From positions 28,114 to 92,113 of IMG/VR virus record IMGVR_UViG_3300027836_000009: a stretch of DNA of 64,000 nucleotides, one strand, 5' to 3'. Source of the DNA: a virus. Both the position numbers and the translations under genes were made by a program. Positions 26,147-35,900 of this stretch are shown one piece after another (within the stretch, counting starts at the first letter, position 1; every line of letters starts with the position of its first letter). The notes under the pieces are model-generated. The model had not been told where the DNA came from, made no database searches, and saw only the letters and a list, made by a program, of their open reading frames with translations.

Positions 26147-26700
26147 ACGAAATTTCAATAAAAGGGAAACGATCTGAAAAGCTTGCTATATTTGACTTAG
26201 ATGATACGCTCATCATTTCACAAGCGAAGATACAGGTCATAGATCCTAAATCGGGGAGGGTTCTTAAATCCCTTACACCGGAACAATTTAACCATTATGT
26301 ACATGATCACAATCACGCATTATCATTTACTGAATTTGAGGATGCGGAAATTTTGAGAAGATCTACATTTATAACAGAGATATTGGAAAAGTTATTAAAT
26401 TTTTACACCAGCGGAGTACATGTCTCAATTGTAACAGCAAGATCTAATACAAAACTGATTCGTGATTTTTTCTTAGAAAAAGGAATAAACATTCACCCGG
26501 ATTTGGTGTTTGCCGTAAATGATCCCAGGTATAATTTTAAAGGTAATGTTGCCGAAAAGAAAAAGCAAGCAATACACGGGCTCATAGAATACGGTTATAA
26601 AGATTTAGTTTTCTTTGACGACAACGATGACAATCTCCGATTAGCAAAAGAAATTGAAAAGGAGAAAGATGTCAAAGTTGAAACTGTCAAAGTTGGTTGA
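26113..26700 (+). CDS. HAD-superfamily phosphatase (195 aa)
   Basis: All four HAD motifs are visible: DLDDT at 28-32 (motif I, nucleophile Asp28 and acid Asp30), TAR at 108-110 (motif II), Lys149/150 (motif III) and the acidic DDNDDN at 169-174 (motif IV). The cap is small and helical. Substrates could be nucleotides or polynucleotide 3'-phosphate ends, as in T4 Pnkp; there is no kinase domain here. The only upstream start is the ATG at 26113, which overlaps the gp8-like gene by 34 bases in another frame. It heads an enzyme island after the baseplate operon. Confidence 0.8.
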   Translation: MDSRRIHKPSINEISIKGKRSEKLAIFDLDDTLIISQAKIQVIDPKSGRVLKSLTPEQFNHYVHDHNHALSFTEFEDAEILRRSTFITEILEKLLNFYTSGVHVSIVTARSNTKLIRDFFLEKGINIHPDLVFAVNDPRYNFKGNVAEKKKQAIHGLIEYGYKDLVFFDDNDDNLRLAKEIEKEKDVKVETVKVG

Positions 26701-26706
26701 AATTAT

Positions 26707-26723
26707 ATAGGACGAGATCCTAT
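26707..26723 (+). promoter_or_regulatory. Small hairpin upstream of PhoH-like gene
   Basis: ATAGGA (26707-26712) pairs with TCCTAT (26718-26723) around CGAGA, 18 bases before the ATG at 26741. It has no T-tract, so it is not a terminator. It may shape the leader of the PhoH-like gene. Confidence 0.35.
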
Positions 26724-26740
26724 GCAAAAAATAAAAGATT

Positions 26741-27529
26741 ATGGCAAGACCTAAAAATAAAGCCAAGACAGATGAATACTTTGATGAAGTATTTCCACTT
26801 GGATATACATCTTCATCACAAACATCAAACAAGTTTAATCTTGATAAGATTACGGTTGATTTGAAATGTAAAAATCCAAACCAAAAAACTTTTATTAACT
26901 TAATCAGTGATAACAAAATTACAATCGCTGCTGGCCCTGCAGGAACAGGGAAAACATATCTTGCTTGCGCACAAGCATTGAAAATGTTAAAGTCAGATCC
27001 AAAATTTAAAAGAATAATACTTGTAAAAAGTGTAACGGTTTTAGAAGGCGAAGAAATAGGATTCCTAAAAGGAGATATGAAAGAAAAAATGTATCCTTTT
27101 ACAATTTCTTTTCTTGATAACTTTCACAAACTTATTGGAGAAGGCATAACACAAATCATGCTTGACATGGGACTTATTCAAGTTCTACCATTAGCTTATA
27201 TTCGTGGTCGTTCAATTGACAACGCAATCATAATCGTTGACGAAGCTCAAAACATTACTAAAAAGAATATGAGGTCTACATTGACCCGTATCGGTACTGA
27301 TTCTATAATGATCATTACAGGTGATACTAAACAAATTGATATGAAGAATCATCAGATGTCTTCACTCGAATTGGTTGTTCACTTATTTGCCGATAAGCCT
27401 AATATAGGAGTATTGGAATTTGATAAAAATGATATCGTTAGGGATCCTATCGTTATGTTAATCGAACAAACTTTTGATGATTGGGAAGAATCCCAAACAA
27501 CTACACATCCTAAAAAGGATATTTCGTAA
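26741..27529 (+). CDS. phoH: PhoH-like ATPase (262 aa)
   Basis: Walker A GPAGTGKT at 65-72 and Walker B IIIVDEAQ ending at residue 170, followed by GDTKQID, define the PhoH family of RecA/helicase-like NTPases that is common in phages. Function is debated: RNA-linked NTPase or helicase activity and phosphate-starvation links have been proposed. The first 45 residues are Lys-rich and variable. A 7-bp stem (26775-26781 with 26787-26793) lies 34 bases inside the gene. The 3' end overlaps the convergent SET-domain gene by 20 bases, so transcription from both sides meets here without an obvious terminator. Confidence 0.9.
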   Translation: MARPKNKAKTDEYFDEVFPLGYTSSSQTSNKFNLDKITVDLKCKNPNQKTFINLISDNKITIAAGPAGTGKTYLACAQALKMLKSDPKFKRIILVKSVTVLEGEEIGFLKGDMKEKMYPFTISFLDNFHKLIGEGITQIMLDMGLIQVLPLAYIRGRSIDNAIIIVDEAQNITKKNMRSTLTRIGTDSIMIITGDTKQIDMKNHQMSSLELVVHLFADKPNIGVLEFDKNDIVRDPIVMLIEQTFDDWEESQTTTHPKKDIS

Positions 27530-27962
27530 TATAACCAATTTTTGAATTAAACCAATGTTCGCCGTATGAAACAAATAACTGTTCTTCGGCGGATATTGGT
27601 TTTATTGTTTTTATACCAATAAGATTAAGTTCGTAGTCAGCAATAAACTGACAATTATTATCATCTTTATGATTATACAGAGCCACCCATCCCATTGGGA
27701 ATCCACCGTCTGCTTGCCAGTTCACAGTGTATTGGTCAAGTTTTAAATCTCCGTTTGGAATTCCTTCAGCTTGACAAGACCAAATTGCTATTTCCATTAA
27801 CTGTCGTGGATAAACAACAACAGGAGCTATTTCAATAATAACTCCGTCGTTGATGTTTTCTTTTGTAAAAATCCCCCAGCCGCCTATTTGTGGAACTGAC
27901 TGAATTTCTAATCTCGAATCTATAAAAGGTTTATAATTCGAGTCCTGAAGATTTTTTTGCAT
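27510..27962 (-). CDS. SET-domain lysine methyltransferase-like protein (150 aa)
   Basis: SET proteins transfer methyl groups from S-adenosylmethionine to lysines. The signature is complete in order: GGWGIFTKENINDGVIIEI at residues 27-45 (G-x-G SAM-binding region), LYNHKDDNN at 95-103 (the NH[S/x]..N pseudoknot motif) and EEQLFVSYGEHW at 126-137 (the EE[L/I]..dYG tail). It is a minimal SET domain with no post-SET cysteines. It lies on the minus strand as the second gene of a two-gene unit with a zinc-ribbon-like protein and overlaps that gene by 32 bases. A bulged 13-bp hairpin spans 27913-27942, just inside its start. The target could be a host nucleoid, ribosomal or phage protein; this cannot be told. 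Confidence 0.8.
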   Translation of the reverse strand: MQKNLQDSNYKPFIDSRLEIQSVPQIGGWGIFTKENINDGVIIEIAPVVVYPRQLMEIAIWSCQAEGIPNGDLKLDQYTVNWQADGGFPMGWVALYNHKDDNNCQFIADYELNLIGIKTIKPISAEEQLFVSYGEHWFNSKIGYITKYPF

Positions 27963-28221
27963 TACAAGTACTTTTTAAATTTTCAGGAAAATCTGGTACT
28001 TGAGAATAAACAAACTCAGGTACTTTCCCACATTTTTTACAAATGACAACATCCATAGGTAGATATTCTTCTTTGCCACTTGGACTCAATAATGCTGGTA
28101 ATCTTTTAAATATAGATACAGATTCAAATAGCTGTGGTTCCTCATCACATCCTACCCATTCTAATGTTCGTGGATCGACTCTCATCTGTCCTAATCCATC
28201 TTCTTTTCCTAGATTCATCAT
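27931..28221 (-). CDS. Small zinc-ribbon-like protein (96 aa)
   Basis: VICKKCGKVPEFVYS (residues 59-73) contains a C-x-x-C-G knuckle; a third Cys follows near the end (LKSTCNAK) and one lies earlier (VGCDEE), so a four-Cys zinc site is possible though not canonical. It is the first gene of the minus-strand pair with the SET protein, so it may recruit or assist it. Its ATG is near the start of a 173-base divergent gap. Family not identified. Confidence 0.65.
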   Translation of the reverse strand: MMNLGKEDGLGQMRVDPRTLEWVGCDEEPQLFESVSIFKRLPALLSPSGKEEYLPMDVVICKKCGKVPEFVYSQVPDFPENLKSTCNAKKSSGLEL

Positions 28222-28394
28222 TCTTTCTTTTCTTATGTTTCTACTGTTGTTTACTATCTTAGTCTACCTACTTCAATCTATCTATCCTTCCACCTGACTA
28301 ACCGTATAGTTTTTATACATAGTTTGTAAATAGTTCTGTCTAATATGAACTAATTAAAGAAAAATGTATATAAAAATTAAAATAAATTAAAATT
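28222..28394. promoter_or_regulatory. Divergent intergenic region (173 bases)
   Basis: It lies between the minus-strand zinc-ribbon gene and the + strand exonuclease gene. On the + strand, GTATATAAAA at 28366-28375 lies 19 bases before the ATG at 28395. On the minus strand, TTTACA (about 28324-28329) and TATACG (about 28302-28307), 16 bases apart, resemble a host-type -35/-10 pair. GTATA/TATAC (28304-28318) can form a small hairpin. The part nearest 28222 is pyrimidine-rich on the + strand. No gene is seen. Confidence 0.4.
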
Positions 28395-29117
28395 ATGTTT
28401 AGTGAAAGTAAATTAAAAACAATGCTGTTCTTTGATATTGAAACAGCTGGTAAGTATTCAAACTACGAAGAATTTGAAAACGCAGATCCTGCAGGTGCTG
28501 AGATGTGGCATAAGAAAATGAATCGTCAAAAAATTGAAGACTACAAAAAAGGTTATGAACAAAACGTTGCTCTTTATCCAGAGTTTGGACAAATCGTAAC
28601 AATGTCGTATGGCTTATGGAATCCTGATAAATATGCAGGAGGGAACGGTTATAATGTAGGTTCAATAACATTAGATGACGGCGATACTGAATATGATTCT
28701 TTAAAAAGAATTGCGATGGTATTTCATAATGCATCAGCAAACGGTTTAGTTCCTACCGGCTGGAATATCAAAAACTTTGACGTTCCGTGGATTGTTCGTA
28801 AATTACATAATGTAGGATTACAAGTTCCATCTTGCTTAAGTACTTATGATAAAAAGCCTTGGGAAGTTGGTGTTATTGATTTAAAAGAAATGTGGAAAAG
28901 TAATTCAAGTCTTGATGTAACTTTTGAAGAAGCTGCTTATAGTATGGGAATCCCAACTCCTAAAGATGACATTGATGGAAGTCAAGTACATGAAACATAT
29001 CATAATTATGGATTGGATAGAATTCAAACTTATTGTGAAAAAGACGTTAAGACAATGATTCATCTTGTTACTGCTATTTCAAAAATTTACAACCCAGGAG
29101 TATTAAAAACTGTTTAA
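28395..29117 (+). CDS. DnaQ-like 3'-5' exonuclease, PolB-exonuclease type (240 aa)
   Basis: The three DEDDy motifs are visible: FFDIET at residues 12-17 (Exo I), GWNIKNFDVPWI near 121-132 (Exo II) and YCEKD near 214-218 (Exo III, Tyr at the start of YxxxD). This is the arrangement of predicted PolB-related 3'-5' exonucleases found free-standing in phages. It could proofread, degrade host DNA ends or process RNA. There is no polymerase domain. It starts behind a TATATA element and ends one base before the glycosylase gene, so the two are probably co-transcribed as a DNA maintenance pair. Confidence 0.8.
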   Translation: MFSESKLKTMLFFDIETAGKYSNYEEFENADPAGAEMWHKKMNRQKIEDYKKGYEQNVALYPEFGQIVTMSYGLWNPDKYAGGNGYNVGSITLDDGDTEYDSLKRIAMVFHNASANGLVPTGWNIKNFDVPWIVRKLHNVGLQVPSCLSTYDKKPWEVGVIDLKEMWKSNSSLDVTFEEAAYSMGIPTPKDDIDGSQVHETYHNYGLDRIQTYCEKDVKTMIHLVTAISKIYNPGVLKTV

Positions 29118-29118
29118 T

Positions 29119-29946
29119 ATGCCTGAATTAGCAGAAGTAAAAATAATGTCCGACTTCATTAATAATGTTGTCGGCATTGACCCATTTTTTGAAGTTGTTG
29201 AAAAATCAGAAGTTTCAAAAGTAAAAACTGATCTTGATGTTTTTGAAGGAGGAATCTTTGCTATTTCTGCTCAATCACGTGGAAAGGAATTAATGCTTAA
29301 TCTTGAACTTGTTGGCGGTGACATTAATGGCGTTTTAATGAAAAGACTATCTTGTTCAATGGGTATGAGCGGTAATTGGATTTACATAAAGAAAGATAGT
29401 GCAAAATTAGAAACAGCTTTAAAACATGCGCATTTAAGATTCATAAGTACTCGAGGCAATTACTTAATTCTCTATGACGTAAGAAGATTCGCAAAGTGGA
29501 AATGGGCAGATACTTGGAATAAAGGCAGAGGTAACTGTCCGCTAATTGAATATAATGATTTTAATCTTGTTTTAAGAACAAACATATTTAAACATAAAGA
29601 TTTTAATAAACCTATTTGCGAAGTTTTAATGAATCAGAAATGGTTTAACGGTGTTGGTAATTATTTAAGAGCTGAAATACTTTATCGGTTAAACATTAAT
29701 CCTTTTCAGTCCGCCAACCAATTAACAGATCAAGATGTTGATCTTTTATGTACAATTACACATCTTTGTGTTAGAGATGCATATCAATTAGGTGGTGGCC
29801 AATTAAAAGATTGGTATAATCCTAATGGTATAAGTGGTGATACATTTAAAGAATGGGTTATGTGTTATGGCAAATTAAGTTCAATGGTTGATAAAACAGG
29901 CCGCAAGTTTTGGTATGATCCAAAATGGGAATCTTACCGAGTTTAG
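29119..29946 (+). CDS. Nei/Fpg-type DNA glycosylase with zincless finger (275 aa)
   Basis: It starts PELAEV after Met1: the N-terminal Pro2 is the nucleophile and Glu3 the acid in this family of oxidised-base glycosylase/AP lyases. SRGKELML (about residues 53-60) carries the conserved Lys. MNQKWFNGVGNYLRAEILYR (about 172-191) is the helix-two-turn-helix DNA-binding motif. The C-terminal region, where Fpg has a four-Cys zinc finger, has only one Cys (MCYGK) but keeps TGRKFWY, so Arg can still be presented to DNA. This matches the 'zincless finger' known from NEIL1 and giant-virus Nei. It follows the exonuclease gene directly. A 9-bp bulged stem lies at 29145-29178. Confidence 0.85.
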   Translation: MPELAEVKIMSDFINNVVGIDPFFEVVEKSEVSKVKTDLDVFEGGIFAISAQSRGKELMLNLELVGGDINGVLMKRLSCSMGMSGNWIYIKKDSAKLETALKHAHLRFISTRGNYLILYDVRRFAKWKWADTWNKGRGNCPLIEYNDFNLVLRTNIFKHKDFNKPICEVLMNQKWFNGVGNYLRAEILYRLNINPFQSANQLTDQDVDLLCTITHLCVRDAYQLGGGQLKDWYNPNGISGDTFKEWVMCYGKLSSMVDKTGRKFWYDPKWESYRV

Positions 29947-29952
29947 CAATTA

Positions 29953-29962
29953 GATATATAAA
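29953..29962 (+). promoter_or_regulatory. GATATATAAA promoter-like element
   Basis: In the 44-base gap after the glycosylase gene, 28 bases before the ATG at 29991. Shares the TATATA core with the other elements. Likely drives the structural block 29991-52258. Confidence 0.45.
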
Positions 29963-29990
29963 ACAAATCATAAGAAAATAACTTAGAAAA

Positions 29991-30806
29991 ATGGCAAACA
30001 TTTCAATCACGGAATTGTTAGGAGGGGATAATATCGCAGGATCTCGTATAACAATTAACGACAACTTCAAAAAATTAACAAACGCAATCAATACTCTTGA
30101 AGGACGTTTGGACACTTCTTTTAACCCAGGTGGAGCCTTAAATGTAGGTAACGCAATTATTAAGAAGTACACTAATCCTGCATCAGCACAAATATTTACA
30201 TGTGAAGCTACTGGTTTATTCCAAGGCAATTTAAATGTCGCATTAAGTTTAGGTGTTACGCAAAGTATAACAGTTGCACAAAGCTTAACTGTTAATAAAA
30301 ATATAACTTTTGATGGTTCAGCTGTTGGCGGTGGAACATTAACATCTGCAGTGCCTTCAACTTTTTCTAATGAATTCCGTATTTCACAATTAGGAACAGG
30401 TGGTTTATTGTTAGATCCACAAACTTTAACAGGAGGCACAACAACAAGAACAATGGCTCCAGGCACGTTAAATAACAGATCAGTGTTAAGACTTAACTTG
30501 TCAGCTTATACTGGTACAGCACCATCTGATTGTGATACTATTAATTTACCAGCAGGTAATTTAGGACAAATTGTAACTATCTTTATACAAACACCAATTA
30601 CATCAGGCATTTCATTAAGTACATTTACAATCGGAACTGCAAATTTAGCAACTTCTGCGCCAATTGAATTTAAAGCAATATCAAGTCTATCTTTTGCAAG
30701 TACAGACGTTAAAAAATTAGCGGTAACGTTATTTTATGATAATTCTGGTTGGAGAGTAATAAGTGCAGCTAATCCAGGTGATAGCGTATACTCAATTGAA
30801 TACTAA
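29991..30806 (+). CDS. Virion structural protein, fibre-like (271 aa)
   Basis: It begins with a helical adaptor (ISITELLGGDNIAGSRITIN and a following coiled segment DNFKKLTNAINTLEGRLD), then Ser/Thr/Gly-rich strands (SLGVTQSITVAQSLTVNKNI) typical of trimeric fibres. The C-terminal domain is beta-rich (LAVTLFYDNSGWRVISAAN). It begins a block of five large structural genes. Possibly a short head or tail fibre; no family assigned. A perfect 8-bp inverted repeat (30013-30020 with 30049-30056) lies inside the start. Confidence 0.6.
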   Translation: MANISITELLGGDNIAGSRITINDNFKKLTNAINTLEGRLDTSFNPGGALNVGNAIIKKYTNPASAQIFTCEATGLFQGNLNVALSLGVTQSITVAQSLTVNKNITFDGSAVGGGTLTSAVPSTFSNEFRISQLGTGGLLLDPQTLTGGTTTRTMAPGTLNNRSVLRLNLSAYTGTAPSDCDTINLPAGNLGQIVTIFIQTPITSGISLSTFTIGTANLATSAPIEFKAISSLSFASTDVKKLAVTLFYDNSGWRVISAANPGDSVYSIEY

Positions 30807-30823
30807 AAAATTAGAGACCTTAA

Positions 30824-32968
30824 ATGATAGCTCCATTAATTAAACCAATCCGTTTACAGGGTGGTACATTTTATACGTTTTCATCAGCATCAGAAGATTT
30901 AGGACTGTCTTTGAATAATTCGCAAAAGAAATTTAAGTTTTCTACATTTGCGTTATTAAACATACCTGACATAAAATCTTCTCCGTTAGGTGAAAATAAT
31001 ATAGGCTTGTCAAATACACCTGGCGCGTTTACAGTTATTGACCAAAGCAAGACATTAAATGATTACTTTGCGGAATCATTACAAAATTACTGTCTTAACT
31101 TAGAATCAATGATCACATCTGATCCTGATTATGATCCAACATTAAGTCGTACAGTTTCTGAACGTGTTTTTTATAAATGGTTAAAGGAAATTGGAGCAAT
31201 TCGTTTTCGTGAAGCTAATGCAAGTGAATTAAGTTCAAACATATACGGTTTAAGATGGGTTGAAGAAGATGAAACACCAACTTACAAAAGAGTTGTAAGA
31301 TATGTTGGTGATATAAACATCATTAATAGTGTTAGAAATAATTTTAATGCTTTTACTGAAGTTTATATTTACGTTCCTACATCACATGGTAACACACCAA
31401 CTGTATTATTTAATTCAATTAGTGATGCTAATTATGCTCCTAATAAAGTTTTTACAAACACACCCGAAAATCCTTTAGCTGCTGAATACTTAAACGGTAG
31501 AGATGCTGCAACTGTTCAGCCTGCAGGTTTAAGTACATTAGCGTTTTTTGACAGTGATACATTTACTTATACAGTTGATGATCCACAAAGTACATTAGGT
31601 GAATACTATTACTATAGTCCTGTTACAAATTCTTACATTCAAGAAGGATTCCCAGGGTTCCAGTGGTGGTTCCCAAATCCAATTGCGAATACGTATTTCT
31701 TAGAGCCTGCTGCATTTGGTGATTCAGCAAATGACAAGTTTAAAATTGAAAGTACTTATAAAATTGTAGAATACACAAGATCACGTCTCGATGGTATTTC
31801 AGTTGAATTTAAAACCGATGTTTATGCAGGAATTAAAGGCGCTATAACAGATTTTGGTACATTTAATGATTCAGCATTAGCACAATCTTTTGATTTTAAT
31901 GCTGTACTTATTTATTATGATTTATACGATCCATTAAATCCTAGCGATTCAACAACTAACTTATTTGGAGTTTTATTCCTAGATAATGTAGATCCTCTTG
32001 CAAGTGGTGGCGGATACATACCAAGATTAACAAAATATAAGCCTAATTCATTAACAGGTGATAACGGTAACTCTTATGCTTACCGAGTTAACTTGAAGTT
32101 TGATTTGAATACTCAAGATACTTCAATTGAGACAAACATTAATAACTATAACCCATTTTCATTACAGCTCTATATGGATGCTTTAAATGAAATGAATGCT
32201 GCAGTTACAATATTAATGAATAACAATCAGTTAGTTAATGATCTTTATGCTGAATTTCAAAACTTACAAAGTTTAATTTTATCTAATGAAACTGCGCAAC
32301 AGATTGAAGCTCGAATGACAGCTTTAGAAGATAGCATTACAACGAACGCAGGGCTTTACGCAAATACAACAAACATCTTAAACTTAATTCAACGAAATTA
32401 CGAAGAGATAACAAACATTTATAAAAATCAGACAAGTGTTCAAATGTCTTATAACCTGGATCTTTTACAACCAGGTCAAGGTATTTATTTAGATAAGAGT
32501 CAAGCAGGGACTGTTCAGATTGTGAACACGAATCAGCAATTTAATTTAGGAACTAAACCTCTTGTTTCAATCTTAGATGATTTCTTATCAAATCCTAACA
32601 GTTATTCATACGTTAAACCACTTATAGATTTTACAAATTATATTAAGATAACAGACGGCACACCAAACAACCCACTTATTGTTGACCGTGATGTTGTAAT
32701 GTACATCGATGATACAAATAAAAGTTGGCAAAAAGGCCAAGTATTAAGAATATCTTTTGTTAATGGTATTGACTTAAATAACGCAAACGGCAAATTTAAC
32801 TTTATTGTGTATTCTGATGCAACTGATTACTTGAACACAGGATTCCCTTATTCAGCTGAAATTGGTTTTATTACTTATCTTGATTTTGAGAATAAAGGAA
32901 ATTCTCCAATTATTGAACTTGTATGTTTAGATCCTGCGACATTTACGTTTGCAGTTGATATATTCTAA
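30824..32968 (+). CDS. Large virion structural protein (714 aa)
   Basis: Not assigned to a family. The N-terminus (MIAPLIKPIRLQGGTFYTFS) is followed by a globular alpha/beta region with FYKWLKEIGAIRFREANASE around residues 117-136, a segment I recall from large Bacteroidota phage virion proteins (memory only). Residues about 450-540 are helical and coiled-coil-like (LYAEFQNLQSLILSNETAQQ). The C-terminus is beta-rich. It has no signal peptide or enzyme motif. The neighbours are all structural, so it is most likely a tail or baseplate appendage component. Confidence 0.6.
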   Translation: MIAPLIKPIRLQGGTFYTFSSASEDLGLSLNNSQKKFKFSTFALLNIPDIKSSPLGENNIGLSNTPGAFTVIDQSKTLNDYFAESLQNYCLNLESMITSDPDYDPTLSRTVSERVFYKWLKEIGAIRFREANASELSSNIYGLRWVEEDETPTYKRVVRYVGDINIINSVRNNFNAFTEVYIYVPTSHGNTPTVLFNSISDANYAPNKVFTNTPENPLAAEYLNGRDAATVQPAGLSTLAFFDSDTFTYTVDDPQSTLGEYYYYSPVTNSYIQEGFPGFQWWFPNPIANTYFLEPAAFGDSANDKFKIESTYKIVEYTRSRLDGISVEFKTDVYAGIKGAITDFGTFNDSALAQSFDFNAVLIYYDLYDPLNPSDSTTNLFGVLFLDNVDPLASGGGYIPRLTKYKPNSLTGDNGNSYAYRVNLKFDLNTQDTSIETNINNYNPFSLQLYMDALNEMNAAVTILMNNNQLVNDLYAEFQNLQSLILSNETAQQIEARMTALEDSITTNAGLYANTTNILNLIQRNYEEITNIYKNQTSVQMSYNLDLLQPGQGIYLDKSQAGTVQIVNTNQQFNLGTKPLVSILDDFLSNPNSYSYVKPLIDFTNYIKITDGTPNNPLIVDRDVVMYIDDTNKSWQKGQVLRISFVNGIDLNNANGKFNFIVYSDATDYLNTGFPYSAEIGFITYLDFENKGNSPIIELVCLDPATFTFAVDIF

Positions 32969-32989
32969 TATTCTAAAAAATTAAAAAAT

Positions 32990-35900
32990 ATGAGCACACC
33001 TAATACGACTGAAAATAGTCTTGGCACAATATTAGCTAATTTTATTCGCTTACAAAATAATTCATTAGATACACTGCAGGCAATTCAAACTGCAACAACT
33101 TCTAATGCGGATACTGTAGCTATAACTGTTTCAAACAGCGATGGAACAACTACGTCATACACAATCCCTTCGTTTGGGTATCTTAAAGGCAGTATTGATA
33201 GAATTGATAACACAATTCAAAAACTAACAGGATTTGACGGTAGCGATGCTTATATAAGAATGCCTGATGGAACATTTAAAAGAATTTACCAAGCAGCACT
33301 TATAAAGAATCCTGCACCAATTGGTAATCTTACAGTTCCGTCAAAATTCATTACTGAAAATAATTATTTCTTTGAGAGTATGTACACACCTGCTCTTAAA
33401 GTTAGTTTTGATGTAACGCCTTACATACCACAACAAGAATCAAAAATTTATGCTCAACGATTAATTCTTAATCTTGACGATAAAACGAAACAAGATTATT
33501 TTAACAATAACTTAAAAGGTAAAAATAATCTTGATTATGTGCAGCTTCTTGTTGGCTTACAAAAACAAAACATTAATTATTTTACAGACGATGCTGTTCT
33601 TGACATGCCTCTTTCAATTGTAAGATATGCCGGTGATTTTTTAGTTGTAAACATACAAGATAGAGAAGTTACAAATCCTGATGGTAGTACAGGTAAAAAG
33701 AGATGGTACTTATTTAATAAGTTATCATATACCGATAATCTTTCGTTAACAAAAGATACGCTTTCATTAAAAATAGGTGATCGCCTTGTTAAAGGCGAAA
33801 CGATGTATGAAATAGTAGAAATTGATAATTCAACAAAATACGTTAGAGTTACAAGATTAAATGGATACGACCCTTTTATCGTTGGTGAACCTGTAGGATT
33901 TTATTCTGAAACATTCTCGCCTAAAATTGCTAATGTAGGAATCGGCTTTAACGAATATAATGTTATTTTCTTTAGAACTGTTAATGATGAAGAAAACTTA
34001 ATCTCTACAATTTATTCACCAGGCGTTGCTTTTGCTACTAATGACTTAAGTACTGAAACTGGTGCAGGAACAATGATAATGAAAGATTTTTATCAAAAGA
34101 ATGTTCTTGATTTTGGTAACATTTTATTATCACAAGCAAAAGAAAATAAAATATCAGCAGTTGATGGTATTACACCGATAGCTCCTGAGTTAGATCCGTC
34201 AAACTTTAAAGTTGTTACAATTAACGATCATAAACTTGACCAAGCTGAGATTGACTCAATCAGAAAGAAACAATCTGATAAGGTTACACTTGAGTCTGAG
34301 ATTACTGAATTAGAAAAATCAATTGATAAAAAGAAAGAAGAACTAAATTCACGTAAGTTTAATTCGGATACTGAACGTCGTGGAGTTAAAAATGAATTAG
34401 ATAATTTAATTCGCGAGAAAAGCACAAAATCTTCCCTCTATGCATCTATTGTAAAAGAACTTGCGGTTATTGCTGAACAAAAACCGGCAGCATTAGACAC
34501 ACCTAAATTTCGTATTAGAGGGTTCTTTAATATGCCTGACCCACAATATAGTGAGAAAACAGGTAACCAAAGTGTAATGCAATTTAGAATCTATTGGAGA
34601 TACGTTAGGCCTGATGGAAGTCAAAATAATGTTCAGCAGTTTGACTTTATTGATGCAAATGGACAAATTAAAAAAGGTACTTACTCAAATTTAAATGAAT
34701 ACACATCAGCTATACGAGCAAAAATATACGATGTAGGCACAGGTAAATACGTATGGGCTTCAGAAGATATTGAAAATCCCGATGCTGTAAATATTAACCA
34801 AATTGATATTCCTATTAGTAAAGGTGAAAAAGTTGAGTTTTATGTAATTTCAGTTTCTGAAGCAGGCTGGCCTGATAACCCTCTTCTTTCAAATTCTTCT
34901 AATGTTATATCAATTGACTTTCCTACTGATCTTGCTACTGAAGATGAAGCAACTATTGCGCTTCAACAAGCAAATGCAGAAGCTGTGCGAGTTCAACTTA
35001 ATAATGATTTAGCTGCTAAAGGAATTGATACCCATTTAGAAAGTTCATTCTTTGTCGGCCAAAAATATTATGCTCACAATGCTGAAACAGTTTCTTCAGG
35101 ATATTATACGTCTGAAGGCAATGTTATTACACTTTTACAAAAACTTCAAGAATATGAAATAAGAATTCTTGAATTAGAAAATAGAGCTAATCGTGTTGCT
35201 GGTATTCTTAGCATATATCTGATTGATCCTGATAAGAAAACTAAAACAGCTATTACACGAGGAAGTGTTATTCAACTTTTTGCTGGCTATTACTTAGATT
35301 ATGTAACATTATTACCTGTTAATGAGAGACGTGGCGCAATTGTAAATAAGACATACCAAATTTCATTAGAAAACGCTGAGGCAACACCTTTACAATTAAT
35401 TTCAAGATTCCCAGGTGGAATTGGTGCTGCTTTGCCTACTACATTAACAACAGCAAATATTCCTGTGTTCCCTTCAGTACAACCGTTTGTGTCTCCGTAT
35501 AATACAACGACTTTATTCCCAACTACTAGTGATAGCGATTATAATAACTTTAGATTATATGACCAAACGCCTATAGTTCAAACTTCTATACAAAAAGATG
35601 ATACAAATAACGGTAACAAGTACGCAACAGCGTTTTATCAAAGCGGCCAATCAAAAGGGCAATACATTTATAGCAGATTTAAAGATGTAGGACTTGTTAA
35701 CAATTTATATGAAAATCCAATAACAGGAAGATATTATGTTCCACCAACGCCAACTACGTCAGGTGCCGTTAACGCGGAAACATGGATATGGAATGGAACA
35801 TATTCATTGACAAATGTCCCTAATGGCGGTTTAGCTGGTGAAATTAGCGATTTTTGTATACATACAGATCACCCAGCAATAAACCCAGGGTTTCCAGGAA

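Noticed and set aside
28043-28297. + strand frame over the zinc-ribbon gene
   Set aside because: Opposite-strand shadow; the minus-strand frame has the C-x-x-C motif.
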